Shown here: one piece after another, positions 12,242 through 24,932 of the stretch
Layout of the letters: every line of letters begins with the position of its first letter
Numbering within the stretch: the stretch's first letter is position 1
DNA from: Salvia splendens
Lineage: Eukaryota > Streptophyta > Magnoliopsida > Lamiales > Lamiaceae
DNA: 64,000 bases
Reading direction: 5' to 3'
Assembly: GCF_004379255.2 (NCBI RefSeq)
Contig: NC_056039.1
Location: forward strand, 32,315,883 to 32,379,882
Made by a program: the position numbers and the translations under genes
The notes under the pieces: generated by a model
Database searches by the model: none
Told to the model about the DNA's origin: nothing
The model's input: the letters and a program-made list of their open reading frames with translations, nothing else

Positions 12242-13456
12242 TAGTATAAGTTAAAAGGAAAGTTTGTTACCATTTAAATTACAATATTACAACATCTCGC
12301 CCCTACATGGAAAGGTTATCTATCCTTTTTTTTTCTTTCAAAATTCTTATTCTCATTTAATTTAAAGGCTAAGTACAGAGGGAAATCTTTTCTAATTTGG
12401 TACAATTATGAGAACAAGTAGTTTACATTTAATACCAATCTTATACTCCATTTAGAGAATTAGATACACCATGTAATGCTTATTTTGAGTTGGAATGGAG
12501 GAGGGGTGATATTTGATCATTATATCTTTTTGTTACAAGATAAGATATCGTATCATTTTGTTGTTTCCAAATAGAGTTATTGAACCAAAGATTGGTAAAA
12601 ACATGTTTGGTATTATCCTTGATTTTCATTATACTAGGAGTATTATTTATTCACAGCTACCAATAAAATATTTCAAACACATGGGGACCTCTAATGCCAC
12701 TATATACTGCATAAATACCAATAGAACAAAATATAAAAAATTAAAGAAAAATTGAGAAGGAAAAAATATCCCAACAAACAAACATTGTGGTCAAGGAGAA
12801 TCACACGTAGCAACAAATAGATTGTTTTTTATGATTATTCAATGAACCATGGGTGGAATGAAGAAGACAAGAGAACGCATGTCTCAATGAGACAAAATCC
12901 AAAGACAACATGGGAAGTTGATTTAATTACGCAAACTTGAAATGATTCAAGAGAAGAAAACATAGGGAATATTTATAACATATTACTATAATAAATAACA
13001 AAAGTGAAGTAATTGTGGCTGTGTTGAAAAATTTGAAGGAGTTATCCTATCTACACCCTTTGAATTTGGTTTGATTGAGAGATAATTGGCATATCATGTT
13101 TGTTTGAATAAGACACACAACACACTATCATTATCTTTCACACTTTGGTCAACATCTCAAAACTAATCATACAATAATAAATCACACCCCAAAAATTACG
13201 ACCCAAAAATTAATAGTATTTGTCGTTTAATGAAGTTGACACTTTTCTTCACGAGTTTCAGTTAATAAATAGAAAATAACCTAGAACTTTGCTTTAAATA
13301 TGGATATATCGATATAAGTTTGAATTTTCACCTTATTGGGCCTAACCAGGCCTATTTGAGGAAATATAGGTTAAATAATTCGGCCCAAATTGGAACTTTG
13401 TTACTCGCTGAGGCCCATTTATATGAAATCAACGCGGCTCTTGCTGAGGTCCATTT
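12242..13456. other. AT-rich intergenic region
   Basis: No gene, RNA or clear mobile element is seen. The frame at 12513-12755 has low-complexity composition and no recognisable domain. Confidence 0.5.
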
Positions 13457-13637
13457 ATTTGAGCAAAGTATTAAGACATTCAATTATACCAAGTTTGTTT
13501 TAAATTTTATCAAGGCATTGTCTAAGCAATATCGAACTATTTTAAAATTCACCATGATATTTGAACAAAGTCTTGCGGCGTTCAATCATATCATAACAAG
13601 CTTATTTTAAAACTTATCAAGGCATTATTTAAGCAAT
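13457..13637. repeat. Degenerate tandem duplication, period about 102 bp
   Basis: The stretch beginning ATTTGAGCAAAG (13457-13530) recurs as ATTTGAACAAAG (13559-13637). Both end in ATCAAGGCATT followed by AAGCAAT. The copies have diverged by substitutions and small gaps, and no function is apparent. Confidence 0.7.
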
Positions 13638-13650
13638 GTCTCTAGGAGTG

Positions 13651-13760
13651 TCAAATTGGATTCTCAATTCAGAGAGACCAATGCCTAACTCATATACATG
13701 GGTTTCGATCAAACTGGATTCTCGATTTAAAGAGACCAATGCCTAACTCATATCCGTGGG
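13651..13760. repeat. Tandem duplication, period 58 bp
   Basis: Two 52-bp copies (13651-13702 and 13709-13760) share the GAGACCAATGCCTAACTCAT core and end in GTGGG or ATGGG. It adjoins the preceding duplication, so this stretch has been locally unstable. Confidence 0.8.
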
Positions 13761-14184
13761 ATTTTTGGATCCTTATATCCAACTGGTCCTTCATCCATAT
13801 TCAATTTATATCATTTTGACCAACCTATTAGACTTCATGATTTTGGCATGTTGCAATGGTTTTAGCCACACTATAAGTCTGACATGTTGTTCATATCTAG
13901 ATATGTAATTTCATGTTCAACCGAACAAGGGAATTTGGGCAAGAGTGACACTTCTAGAGAGAGAAAAGCTCGAGTTGCATCGGTGCTCGATTAAAAAAAT
14001 ACATGAAACTGGTACAGCAACCTGAAATTCACATTCTGCTGAAACGCTCCCTACAAAAACCTATAACTGAATGTACACACACAAAACTATGACTTAAAAA
14101 ATCTATGAACCATCATCTTAATGAATCTGCCAAATTCACACGAGATGGTTTCAACTGAGCTACTTTCGTTTCGAGCTGTTTAAG

Positions 14185-15691
14185 CTACATCTTCTGAGGG
14201 AACTCTTTTGGGGGCATCTTTTCACCGTTGAGGTTGTTACTGTCTTGATATTTCTCGCTAGATTCAACATCTTTCTTTTTCAGGTTGTCGTTTTTTTTCT
14301 GGAATCGACCCCCGTTTCCCCGAGTTCGCCTCAGTGCATGCAAGTGTCGAGATTCATGCAAATATGGCTGCAAGAATGATCAATTAGTATTTAGAAATGC
14401 CTTATTGCTAGAGGGGAAAAAGGGTTATACATCAAACTACTACGAGATTTAATGCAATGATGGCATAACTCATTGATACCTTTCGAGGCTTGGATAGTTT
14501 ATTTTCTGATTCAGCCTTAGCACGAGACTGGCGACGACGCAAGATGCCATGATATTGCTTTGCGTTAACAAAGACAGGCTCCTCAACTGCTTCTGAGGGC
14601 AATGGCACACCAGCTTGCTGAATTCCAATCAATTGCAGATGTACCTGAATTTTGTTGAGATTTAGAACACTTGGGAACTTCTGTTAGGAAGAGGAGATGA
14701 GCATAACAAATACCATAGGCTGAGCAGGATAAGGTTGCGCTGGATAAGGCTGGGTTTCGTAAGGAGCAAATATACTCCTGTAGTATGGGTCAGGATATGG
14801 GTAAGCTGTTTGCGCCTGCAAGTATTAAGAAAGCAGAGTTAAATACTTAACTAGCCTTTATCAATCATCAAGCAACATGGCTGTTTGAACCTAAAATGGC
14901 TTCTACGGAAATCATACAGTTCTATTTTACAAAGGGATCTCTTACATTCTAGAGAAACATGAAAAGTATTGTCTGGAAATTCTATGACAATAGTGTGCAC
15001 ACAGACACTAACGTATTCTGTAAGAGCAAGAAACAAAAAACAGATGATGCTGTAATTAAGACTCAGATGGTGATACTTTTACGTTCAGTAACATAAGAGG
15101 GGGCTCAAACTAATAAAAACACAAGTAGCACAACAACACCATATGCAATACCATTACATTTCCTACTCCAACTTGAGCAGGTGGTGCATAGGGCATTCCT
15201 GGTGATGCAATACCAGTAGCACACATCCCCTTTGCTGGAGACAAGGGCTGGAGGTACGACTCTGTGTGGTTTTGTTGTTCATCAGCCTCACTATTATCTG
15301 ACAATTATTCATATCACAAGAACTAGTAAGGAAGTCTAGACAGCGAGAGTGATAGCAATGGCAACACTGAGTTCAATCCTGCTTAGAAAAACTCAATTGG
15401 AAGATCCAAAAATATGAAGCACAAAGCTGTTGAGTGCTTACTCTGCCTATCTAGATAAAGTTGTCCAAAGGTCTCACCACCTACCACTAATCGATGGATG
15501 CCATTTTTGTATACAAACATACACCACCGGAATAATATACTTCCAAAAACTGCCATAAATCCAAATAAATGCCCTCTATGCTCTAATTTTCAATGAATTA
15601 AAACACGATAAACCACCAAAACATACTAGCAAAGAAAATAATAATTTCTTCACAGAAATTCACCTGAAAGGCTGTGAACGGAAGATGTCAT
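14185..15691 (-). CDS. NF-YA: NF-YA (HAP2) subunit of the CCAAT-binding complex
   Basis: Five coding exons on the minus strand: 15664-15691, 15152-15297, 14714-14815, 14480-14644, 14185-14367. They join in phase to 207 residues. The conserved core is complete: the NF-YB/NF-YC interaction helix (about residues 115-136, [20 protein letters not shown]) and the DNA-binding segment (148-169, with [11 protein letters not shown] and GNGGRF). The protein joins an NF-YB/NF-YC dimer in the nucleus and reads CCAAT boxes. The short N-terminus starting [10 protein letters not shown] and the PYPDPYYRS motif resemble the NF-YA4/NF-YA7 branch. A further non-coding exon lies upstream (see 15692-16250). Many NF-YA genes are miR169 targets through the 3' UTR. 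I did not see a convincing site here, in keeping with this branch. Confidence 0.94.
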
Positions 15692-16250
15692 AATGCTGAA
15701 TGATGCACGCAGACCTGCAATGCAGAAACCAGAATCCAATCAATCACAATTAGGCGACTAAAAAGGAAATCAACATCCAAACATTTAAGATGAACTCAAC
15801 GAAAGCACAGCACAAACATACAGGCAATCTTCAGGAATTTCCAATCAATAATCAGCACCCTCGGGATTTCAATCACATTGAATCGGCTCAATTGAGACCA
15901 GAATATTCCACTAAGATTCAGAAAATTCAGAATTAAATCCAATTAAAATCAGCCCCCTCCAATTCCAGTAACGCACCAAAGTCCAAACGGATAATAAAAA
16001 GGAGGAAGTTGTACAATAAAATTGAGAAATCGAAACTCAAAACAAAAAAAATTGAAACGAAAGGGATTTTAGATTTGATAGAATTGGAGAAGTGATAGTT
16101 AGGGTTTGAGATTACGAAAAGTTTTACCTGAGTGAAGGGAGCTCGATTTCACGGAGGTTGCTACACGAACAATAATTCTCTCTTCTCTCTCTCCCTCCTT
16201 ACTTTCTCTCTCTAGCGATATATATTGCTGGAGCTCTTATTCTCTGCAGT
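15692..16250 (-). promoter_or_regulatory. NF-YA 5' UTR with intron, and proximal promoter
   Basis: The minus strand shows a splice donor (CACTCAG then gtaaaac, exon edge 16128) and an acceptor just before 15714, giving a 5' UTR intron of about 413 bp. The first exon includes a CT-rich stretch around 16180-16215. The transcription start is not determined. Confidence 0.6.
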
Positions 16251-17622
16251 TGAATGCAGATGGAAACTGTTGTCTCTATCCGAAGAGAGAGAGACTAATG
16301 AGGCGTCGAATTTTCCGTTTTTACCACGGCATGCACTTTTGACTGCCACGCTGTAATTCTCCAATGCCATTTATATCCGGCGGTAAAATCGATATAAAGT
16401 AAATTTTACTATTGGCCACAAATTCTTTTTCTTTTAATAAGTATATTTTCTTGAACACAATTTATATGATTACAAGTGGAATTATCGAGTGAAAAAAATA
16501 TGAACAATCATCAATTAAATTAGTACTTTAACTTGAATTTTTAATTGGATTTATAACTTTTGAATTTAAAATATACTAGTAAAATCTTAATTTTTCATTT
16601 GCTATATCCCACAATAGTAAAAAAAACAGTATGACAAAATGAAACATGACTGGAAAATAAAATAATAAATTTAATTACTACTATAATTTAGGGACGTCCG
16701 AAATTTAGGGTGTTACAAACGTTGTTTTGGACAAAAGTATAATATGTTTTATAAAATGACATTATTCTATTTTGATTGTTGATCATGAATATGACACTAG
16801 TTCAATCAAAACTAAAATGAAAAAAATATATAGATTGGGATAAATTAAAAATCAAATATGAATATCTTGAAGTAGAGAGGTATTAAATTAAATTTATCAT
16901 TTTATCCAACATATTGTTCTTCAACTATAAATATGTCTTAAATATAATTACTACTATATTATAAAACTAGGATACATTCGCTTCACCAAATCTAAATGTA
17001 TATGCAATAAAAGAAATTGTTATAAAATTATATTCCTCGTTCAAAAGCAAGAATATTACCTTAAAGTTTAAACCTTTTTTAAATACAGTTTAAAAGATAA
17101 GTAGCACCATTAATTTGAAACCTAATCATAATTAATTCCGACTGAACTATGGGAAAATGCATCGCGGAATATGCGCCTACGAATCGAGCCTAGGGAATAT
17201 CCAATCAGATTTCGCCACAACGTTAGCGTCGTAGAATTGATTGATGGAGGTGACGGACGGCGATAGCGGTGTATTAGACCGCAACCGCATGATAGAAAAT
17301 CCGGAATAAAAATTTGAATAAAAAATGGGCGAAGTTGAATATGTGGCGGAGAGGTGCGTGGTCCAGTGGTGTTCCTTGATTTGGGCAGCCACTACCTTTC
17401 GTGGGGCCCGCCTTTGGAGAAGATGACCTCACACGTATGTTTTTCAACATAATTTGTGGTTGTGTTTCAATGGAGTGAGGTAAGTCTATGTCGAGTTTGG
17501 AAGGCTCGACACGTACATTCGAATAATTATCCTACTGATTTTTTTTACTATACTCCCTCACTTCTCCTAGGAAAATTGATATATTATGAAATTAAAAAAA
17601 AATACAAATAGTTAAACTAGTA
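16251..17622. other. AT-rich intergenic region
   Basis: No gene is recognised. A 71-codon minus-strand frame at 17177-17392 begins with ATG but shows no domain and is probably chance. Confidence 0.5.
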
Positions 17623-17842
17623 TTCCCTCCGTCCACGAATATGAGTCTCGTTTTGCCATTTTAGTCCGTCCCCGAATAAGAGTCTCGGTTCACTTTTACC
17701 ATAAATGGTAATAGGGTTTCACCTTCCACTAACTTATTTAACTCATATTTTATTTAAAACTAATATATATATGTGAGATCCATATTCCATCAACTCTTTT
17801 CCACTCACTTTTCTTTACATTTCTTAAAACGGACGGAGGGAG
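17623..17842. mobile_element. Stowaway-like MITE
   Basis: Left end TTCCCTCCGTCC and right end GGACGGAGGGAG are inverted copies of the common Stowaway terminus. TA precedes the left end, and the right flank (TG) is not a perfect copy. About 220 bp, no coding capacity. Confidence 0.85.
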
Positions 17843-17848
17843 TGTTAG

Positions 17849-18077
17849 TACTCTTCCACGCCACAAGAATATGTTTTTGGTTAAGCATGGATTTTAATAT
17901 ATAATTGATAATATAAGAGATAAATGAAAAGAAAAAAATAGTTAAAGCATTGTTAGTATAGAATGAGTCACGCCTCATTGGAGAGAAAAAAGTTTACAAA
18001 TTTAAAAATTGTATATTCTTGTGGGATAGACTAAAAAGAAAAAAGAGTGCATATTCTTGTGGAACGGGGGAAGTACT
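17849..18077. mobile_element. Second MITE-like inverted repeat, adjacent to the first
   Basis: CTCTTCCACGCCACAAGAAT near 17851 is the inverted partner of ATTCTTGTGGAACGGGGGAA near 18053-18073. It lies only a few bases right of the Stowaway at 17623-17842. Confidence 0.65.
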
Positions 18078-19886
18078 ATGTGAATATCCATCTTTAATAG
18101 AGTGAAAAATAGGGAAAAAATCAAAAAAAAATTCAAGAACTATAGTCATTTCGAAAACTATAGTCTGTCCCATGGTGGATGCTCTAAGCTAAATTTGTAA
18201 TTAGACACTTCTCTTGCAAGTTACCGCTATCCAGTGATTAATACTCCAATATAAAATTGAACATTGGAGTATTATTTATCTTTATACCATGTGATATAAT
18301 TAAGTGTGGAATTTAACAATGAAAGATAAATTATCGTTAATAATTGTGAGGAATTTCGAAGTGTTGGTGTAGTCGGAACTCGAAAGCAATTGTAGCAATG
18401 GCAATGGAAGCGGCGAGAGATGGATAGACAACAATAGAAAATAAATTAAAGGAATAGAAGAGGTGTGGAAAAAACTAATGCAGTGATTGTCAAGAGAAGC
18501 AACGTCGGCGTCGAAAGAATCTATAATGTCGAAAAGTCTTTGACGCGGTCATAACTTATAACGTATTAATAAATTGTGTATCTCAACACCATAGTAGTAT
18601 TTTTTCTACGTAAGCATAACTGATTATTAATAATTTGAATTTTAATGCATATTTAACGTTAGAACTCCACAATGAAATTCCATTAGGCATGTAAAAAATT
18701 TGTGAACACGGATTGAGTATCCCCAATTTTTCGATTTGAGAAGTATATGAGATTGTTGGAGAATTATGCATCCTTGATTTTCAATGTTATAATGTCTTAT
18801 TTTCGAATCAACTGAACTTGTCGGCTTTAGCCTTGTATATCTTTGTTATAGTGTCTTTGGAAATAATATGAAGACTTTTTTATAAAGAAAGTGATGCCTT
18901 GGGCCTATGCATAGGTAATTTTGGGCCTATGGTTTTTGTAATTGGGTTTTAGTAAGTGTCCAGCGTAAATAAACCATCAGTTGAATTGGGCCGTGAGAAT
19001 TACTCCTCTGATTTGGTTAGGCCTGTGATTGTAGTATACTCTATAACTTTTTAACGCTTTTTTTTATTTTTCCTAAATTTTATTTTTTGAATATAGATAT
19101 CTGAAATTTATTTTTCCTAAATCAAAAATCAAAATTGATTCGTCAAAATAAAACCTTATCGAACAATAAAAACAACACCATTTTAAGTTTATTAATTAAA
19201 TAAATAAAAATAGATTCTACATTATCATACTTCCATCTACCCTATATGAGCTCCTTCGTTATGTCCAAACTTCTCTCTTTATCCCTTACTCCGTATTATT
19301 TAAGTCATTCATAACTCTCCGGTTCCTTTTTCTGCCAATATGAGGTAAGAGAAATATGGGCAAACCATTGTCAAGTAAAGAGAAAGAGAAAATGGATAGA
19401 AGTAGGTAGGCCACGTGATGGCGGCGATGTGATTTTTTTAGTCATGTCGAATTTCAGATGTCAAAATTTTCTTTTTAGTTTATCGCATTCAAGGTGTTTA
19501 TTTCTCTCTCTTCCCTTTCTCATTAAAATATTCAATTACTTTTTTCATTCTACTTTACACTTAAAACTCCGTGCAACTTAAGAATGTGACCATCTTGAGT
19601 GGAACGGAATGAGTAGTATTTATAAGCTTTAGATTAGGACAAGTGTTAAATTTGTATTTGTATTAAAAATTAAATTTGGGAAAAAATTTAAAAAATATGG
19701 AATATTTGTATTTGAAGAAAAACAAATATATTTATATAATTATTATGATTTATGAATACATTTTGAGTATACAATACTTAAAACTACAATTATACACCTG
19801 TAATACTAAGTACTTCCTCAATCTTATTAAATATGAAAATTTTCTTTTTGATATGTGATTTTATGCAAGGTTATTCTATTAATTAA
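18078..19886. other. AT-rich intergenic region
   Basis: No gene, structural RNA or defined transposon could be supported. Open frames are short and of low complexity. Confidence 0.5.
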
Positions 19887-20180
19887 TACTTCCTCCGTTC
19901 TATAGTAATAGAGTCATTTTGCTATTTTGGTACGTTCAATAGAAATAGAGTCATTTTGCTATTTTGGTACGTTCAATAGAAATAGAGTCATTTTTATTTT
20001 TAGTAAAAGTTAACACATTTCTCCACACATACTTTACTCTCTCTTACTTTATTCTCTCTTCATCTCTCTACCTTTATTTATTTTCCACTTTATTCTCCAT
20101 TTACTTTAACTCACCTAGCATAATTTTCTTAATCTTCGGACTGAAAAGAAATGCTTCATTACTATGGAACGGATGAAATA
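19887..20180. mobile_element. Stowaway-like MITE with an internal perfect duplication
   Basis: Left end ACTTCCTCCGTTCTATAG and right end CTATGGAACGGATGAAAT are degenerate inverted copies. Inside, a 37-bp segment starting GCTATTTTGGTACG is present twice in perfect tandem (19921-19957 and 19958-19994), a recent duplication. Confidence 0.7.
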
Positions 20181-20976
20181 AAAAGAAATTAAAAAAAGTG
20201 AGATATGTCGGTTTTATTTCAGGAAAAGTGTATTTTTAATTGGACAGAGTCACATTTATCATTATTTCGAAAATTAATGAAAGTCAAACATATAAATTGA
20301 AAGAAAGAGAGTATGAAAACAATGAAAACGACGAACATGGGACGAAACCAAGGCTGTAAAACCAGAAGGTGGACAAGTACAACTAATGAACACGGAAGAA
20401 ACAGTTGTTTTTTCGTTTATTTGAAATCAAATAAAACGGCTCATGTTTGCAGGAGGAAGAATTAGTTATTTCATCCAAAAAAAGTTCAAGTCTTGACAAT
20501 AAAAGCTCTTCTGATTGCATTCAAGAAAGGTAATGAAAAGCTCTTTTTTCACAATCATTTTCAGATCTGTCCTTTTTCAGCTATGTAAAAGTGCAGCTTG
20601 TGTATATGCAAAGTAGATTTCAAGTTTTTAGTTAATTGGGGTTTAAGATTGAGATCAGAAGAAGTATTTGGTTTTCTCCTTAGTTTCAAGATCAGTTTTT
20701 TAATTTTCCCTTTTTCCGAGTTTATGAATAGAATCAGTAGTTTCTGGAATTGGGTTGTGTGGATTTATCTTTTTCTTTCTGTTTTTGAAGGTGGGTTGGG
20801 AAATTTTAATTCATTCATTTCACTTTGGTTTAGATCGACTTCATTGATAAAAATAGCATAATTGAGTTTGACTGTGGTAAGATAGTGCTATTTATGATTG
20901 ATTCTGTTTTATTGGTTGTGAATTTTGATGGGCTTATAAATGGGGCTTATTACTCTGCAGGTTTTGATAAGAAAGC
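20181..20976 (+). promoter_or_regulatory. Promoter and 5' UTR of the ArfGAP gene
   Basis: A probable 5' UTR intron runs from about 20530 (AAGAAAG then gtaatg) to the acceptor CTGCAG at 20955-20960, leaving a 16-base leader before the ATG at 20977. The intron body is T-rich, as expected. The transcription start is not determined. Confidence 0.6.
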
Positions 20977-23031
20977 ATGAACCGCCATCAATCTGCAAGA
21001 CAAACTTCAGGTTTTCATTGTTATGCATTTTGCAACAGTTGAATGAATTCTTCCTGTTAATTGGTGTAATTGGAAGTATATGTATGTGTGAATTCACTTA
21101 GTATTGTAAGTATTTTGGGCAAGTTCTAAGTTAAAGGGAAAAAGGTGGGAATAGTTTCAGAAGTTAGGGATTGTAACACAAAATCTTACACAAAGAAGCT
21201 AATCACCTGTACAAATACGAAAAAGTGTCGTGGACCGCTCTTGTATGGATATCTTTCTCGATATTAGTACTGTTTACATTGATCAGTTATGGTGTTTTAT
21301 CATAGAGTCTGTATTTTCCCATCTTTATGCTGGTTCTTGAAAATGTATTCAGGTAAAAGAGCACTGAATGATCTTCTGACTCGACCTGACAATCGTGTGT
21401 GTGCAGATTGTGGTGCTCCGGACCCAAAATGGGCGTAAGTCCCTCATCGAGTCTCTGTCTTTCCTTGCTTTATCTTTACAAATATGTGGACACTAATTTT
21501 TATAAGATGGAGTTTGCCTACAAAGTTATTCGTGTATTTTTAATTTGAGGCTCGAAATGAATAGTATTAAAGCTCACTAGTTTGTGGTTTGTATATGGTT
21601 CATTTTTCATTTCAGGTCGTCAAATATTGGAGTCTTTATATGCTTAAAGTGCTCTAGTGTCCATAGAGGCCTCAGCACACATATTTCAAAGGTGACTTCT
21701 CATAACTGTTTTCTGCTCCGTGGCGTGCTTTCCCCAATATGAAGTATTTTCCCTTCATCGATGCTTCTTTATTCTGCAGGTTCTGTCTGTGACGTTAGAT
21801 GACTGGTCCGACGATCAAATAGATTCGATGGTTGAAGTTGGTGGGAATGCATCTGCAAATTCCATATACGAGGCTTATATTCCTCAAGGGGTATCAAAGC
21901 CTAGGCCCGATGCTGGCCCTGAAGCACGCTCTCAGTTTATCAGGTAACGTCTGTGTTTAAAGTCTTGAAGATTAATCAACACATAACGAAATACGGAGTA
22001 TTAGTCTGGGATTTTACTGCTCAATTTTCACGTAGTTGTTTTCTCAGTTTCTGTGTTTTATCAGTTTGTATATTTTATTCTTCTAAATTTGCACCTTTTA
22101 GATCGAAGTACGAGCTTCAGGAATTCTTGAAACCTAGCCTGCGTATTCTGTCAACTGCTTCAAAGAACTCTTTTCGATCTAGTATGTCCACGAAGATTTC
22201 AGATAGCTTTCGAAGTTCAGCTTCATCACAGAATTCAGTATGTCTCCTCCTTTCCACCTATGGAAGGACTAAACTTTGTTTCTTTCTTATGAAACTCACT
22301 ATCCCGATAACTTGATGCATAGGAAGCTAATGCCAATTCGATTGCAGGAAGGCATGGCCGAGTTTATTGGAACGTTGAAGGTTAAAGTACTAAAAGGCAC
22401 GAATCTAGCTGTTCGGGATATGCTATCTAGTGATCCGTATGTTGTCTTGAAACTCGGAAAGCAGGTCAGTGAATCAGAACTTCCTTAATCTGTAGACTGC
22501 GTTTTCATTCACTGCGTTTCCCATGTTTCTTTGCGGTGAACGATATTTATTCTTGTTCGTAGAGAGTTCAAACAACTGTGATGAAGAGCAACTTGAATCC
22601 CGTGTGGAACGAGGAACTTATGGTCTCCATTCCACAAAAATACGGCCCTATCAAGCTGGTACGAACCCCTCATATCACTGCGCTTGTTGCACGATCTGAT
22701 ATTGAATCCATCACGCGTTGTAATGATCCATTCGTGTCTGAAACCACAGGAAGTTTATGACTACGACACATTCTCTGCGGATGATATAATGGGGGAAGTC
22801 GAGATAGACATTCAGTCGATGATAACTTCTGCTACTGCATTCGGGGATGTTGCAACGTTTGAGAACATGCAGATTGGGAGATGGCTGAAGTCAAACGACA
22901 ACGCGTTGTTGGAAGACAGCACAGTGAATATTGTGGATGGGAAGGTGAAGCAGTTAGTATCTTTGAAGCTGCAAAATGTGGAATCTGGAGAAATACATCT
23001 TGAGCTGGAGTGGATGCCTATTGATCAATAA
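20977..23031 (+). CDS. AGD12-like: ArfGAP with C2 domain, AGD12/ZAC type
   Basis: Eight coding exons: 20977-21010, 21353-21434, 21616-21691, 21780-21943, 22102-22237, 22348-22464, 22563-22658, 22750-23031. They join in phase to 328 residues, close to known AGD12 proteins. The N-terminal ArfGAP zinc finger is complete (C28, C31, C48, C51) with the catalytic-type arginine R56 in SSVHRG. A serine-rich linker (about residues 130-163) leads to a C-terminal C2 domain (about 165-328) with the acidic loops SSDPYV and YDYDTFSADD that in the family bind calcium and lipid. Proteins of this kind stimulate GTP hydrolysis on ARF GTPases and act in membrane traffic. In Arabidopsis AGD12 has been linked to gravitropism. 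All introns have GT-AG borders. Confidence 0.95.
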
Positions 23032-24344
23032 TAGTAGTACTATATAAATTGTGTTTTATATGTTGATATATATTTGTTAATTTTTTCCTCATTGTTATTT
23101 GAAAGATAAATATTCAAAGTCTAGGAGCCACGGTGTTTACTTTTCTTTTTTTACTTTAATAAAATCAGTAAATTTTTTGTATTTTATGTAAATCACTCTA
23201 TAAAAGCTTATTTATCAAACAATATTTTACATAAAAAAAACAAAGTTTGAAATCTAAATTGATATTTACCCTGATAGAATTTTATTGGATTTCGTAATAA
23301 TTCTATAGGCGATAGAAGTTGTCTTTTTTTACACATGGGAACTATTGATTGTTTTAACTTCCCAACATTCTCCTGCAAACTAATTAGTCCTAATTTACGT
23401 ACAAAATTTTTTGTTGGAAATTTCTTAATGAGCTCACCATTTACGTACAAAATTTACCCTTCACCATATCAAAGAAGATGAAATGTCCCGCTTGTTGGTT
23501 TGTTTGAAAATTCTTGTCACACAGTCACAATATACTCAACTATTGCAATGAAAAGATTAATGAAGATTGTTGGTGCAAAGCTTTGGATAGGTAGATATTT
23601 ATATCAACGTGGTAAGAAATTTATGGAACACAATATGGTATTTGCACCTACGATTATACTCATGAATTATATAGGATATATTAATTCTCTTTATGTAACA
23701 GTACTAAATGAATATAATTAAATGCAAGTTAAATTCTACAATTAAATGCTAATTATTTATATGTAATTTAATATTTTAATTAGTGGAAAAACCGTTTACA
23801 ATAAATTATTGAGAATTCAAATATAAAAATTAGTATTACTTGATTTTATGGTGATTCCAATTGCATTTGCATTGATATCAAATTGATATGAAACGTCCAC
23901 TAAACACTAAATATTTAAAATTCCACCCAAAACTCTTAAATATTTATAATTAGCTTAAAATTCGTCTTTTATATAGTTATAGATTATAGATATGGTGCTT
24001 AGAGGGCTTAGCCAAGAATGTATACTGATAAATTATCATCCGCCAAACGTGGTATTGCTTCATGTTGGTTATTTAATTTGTTGGAAATTATAGCTTCATT
24101 ATTTTTATTTTATTTTATTTTGCGAAAAAATTCTCTATCATACTCAATTCCACGAAAGAGTAATACTATTATTTTTATAGCTATGTGTTGGAATATGAGA
24201 AATACTATGTTGGACTAGTGATTTTGCTTGGAAGAATTATTTGAAAAGGCGATTGATGGAATATATGACAAATGACTTAGAGATGTTGGTAGTGATGATG
24301 TGACAAATTAAGAAATACTTTAGTTTTCAACTTCTATAAAATTA
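23032..24344. other. AT-rich intergenic region
   Basis: The first 100 or so bases are probably the 3' UTR of the ArfGAP gene. Nothing else recognisable is present. The frames at 23208, 23500 and 24018 have no domain. Confidence 0.5.
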
Positions 24345-24588
24345 TACTCTCCCAGTCCTTAAATATTTGTCACATTTTTATTTTTTACACTCGTTTAAAA
24401 AAAATGATAGTAATAAATAGTTAAAATGGAGATAGGATAAAGTAGGAGAGATAATAATGTAGAGAATACTCTTATTTACGTTATTATCTCTCTTACTTTA
24501 CCCTCTCACCACTTTAACTATTTATTATCATTTTTCTAAAACGAGTGCAGAAATGAAATGTGACAAAATTTCAGGGACGGGGGAAGTA
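24345..24588. mobile_element. Stowaway-like MITE
   Basis: Inverted ends: ACTCTCCCAGTCCTTAAA at the left and GGGACGGGGGAAGT at the right, each beside TA. The arms mirror each other (TTTGTCACATTT near 24368, ATGTGACAAAATTT near 24559). Confidence 0.8.
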
Positions 24589-24932
24589 CAACTTACTCAT
24601 ATTTAGATCATCTCCAGTAAGACTGGACGTCAAATAGCCCTCACATAGCCTTCACACTGCCACATCATCAGCACTACAATTCTCCTGCCACATCAGCTTG
24701 CCACATCAACTGGACATCAAATAGCCCTCACATAGCCTTCACACTACCTATCCACATCACTAATAACAATTATATAATTTAATTTACACTCGTATCAACA
24801 TACGGAATTTAATTTACGAGACAAATACGGAAAATTCGAATAATAATATTAAAATTTTAAAAATACAATAATTTTAAAAAAATACATTTAAAAAAATTAC
24901 ATTTAAAAAAATTACATAAACTTACATAAAAA

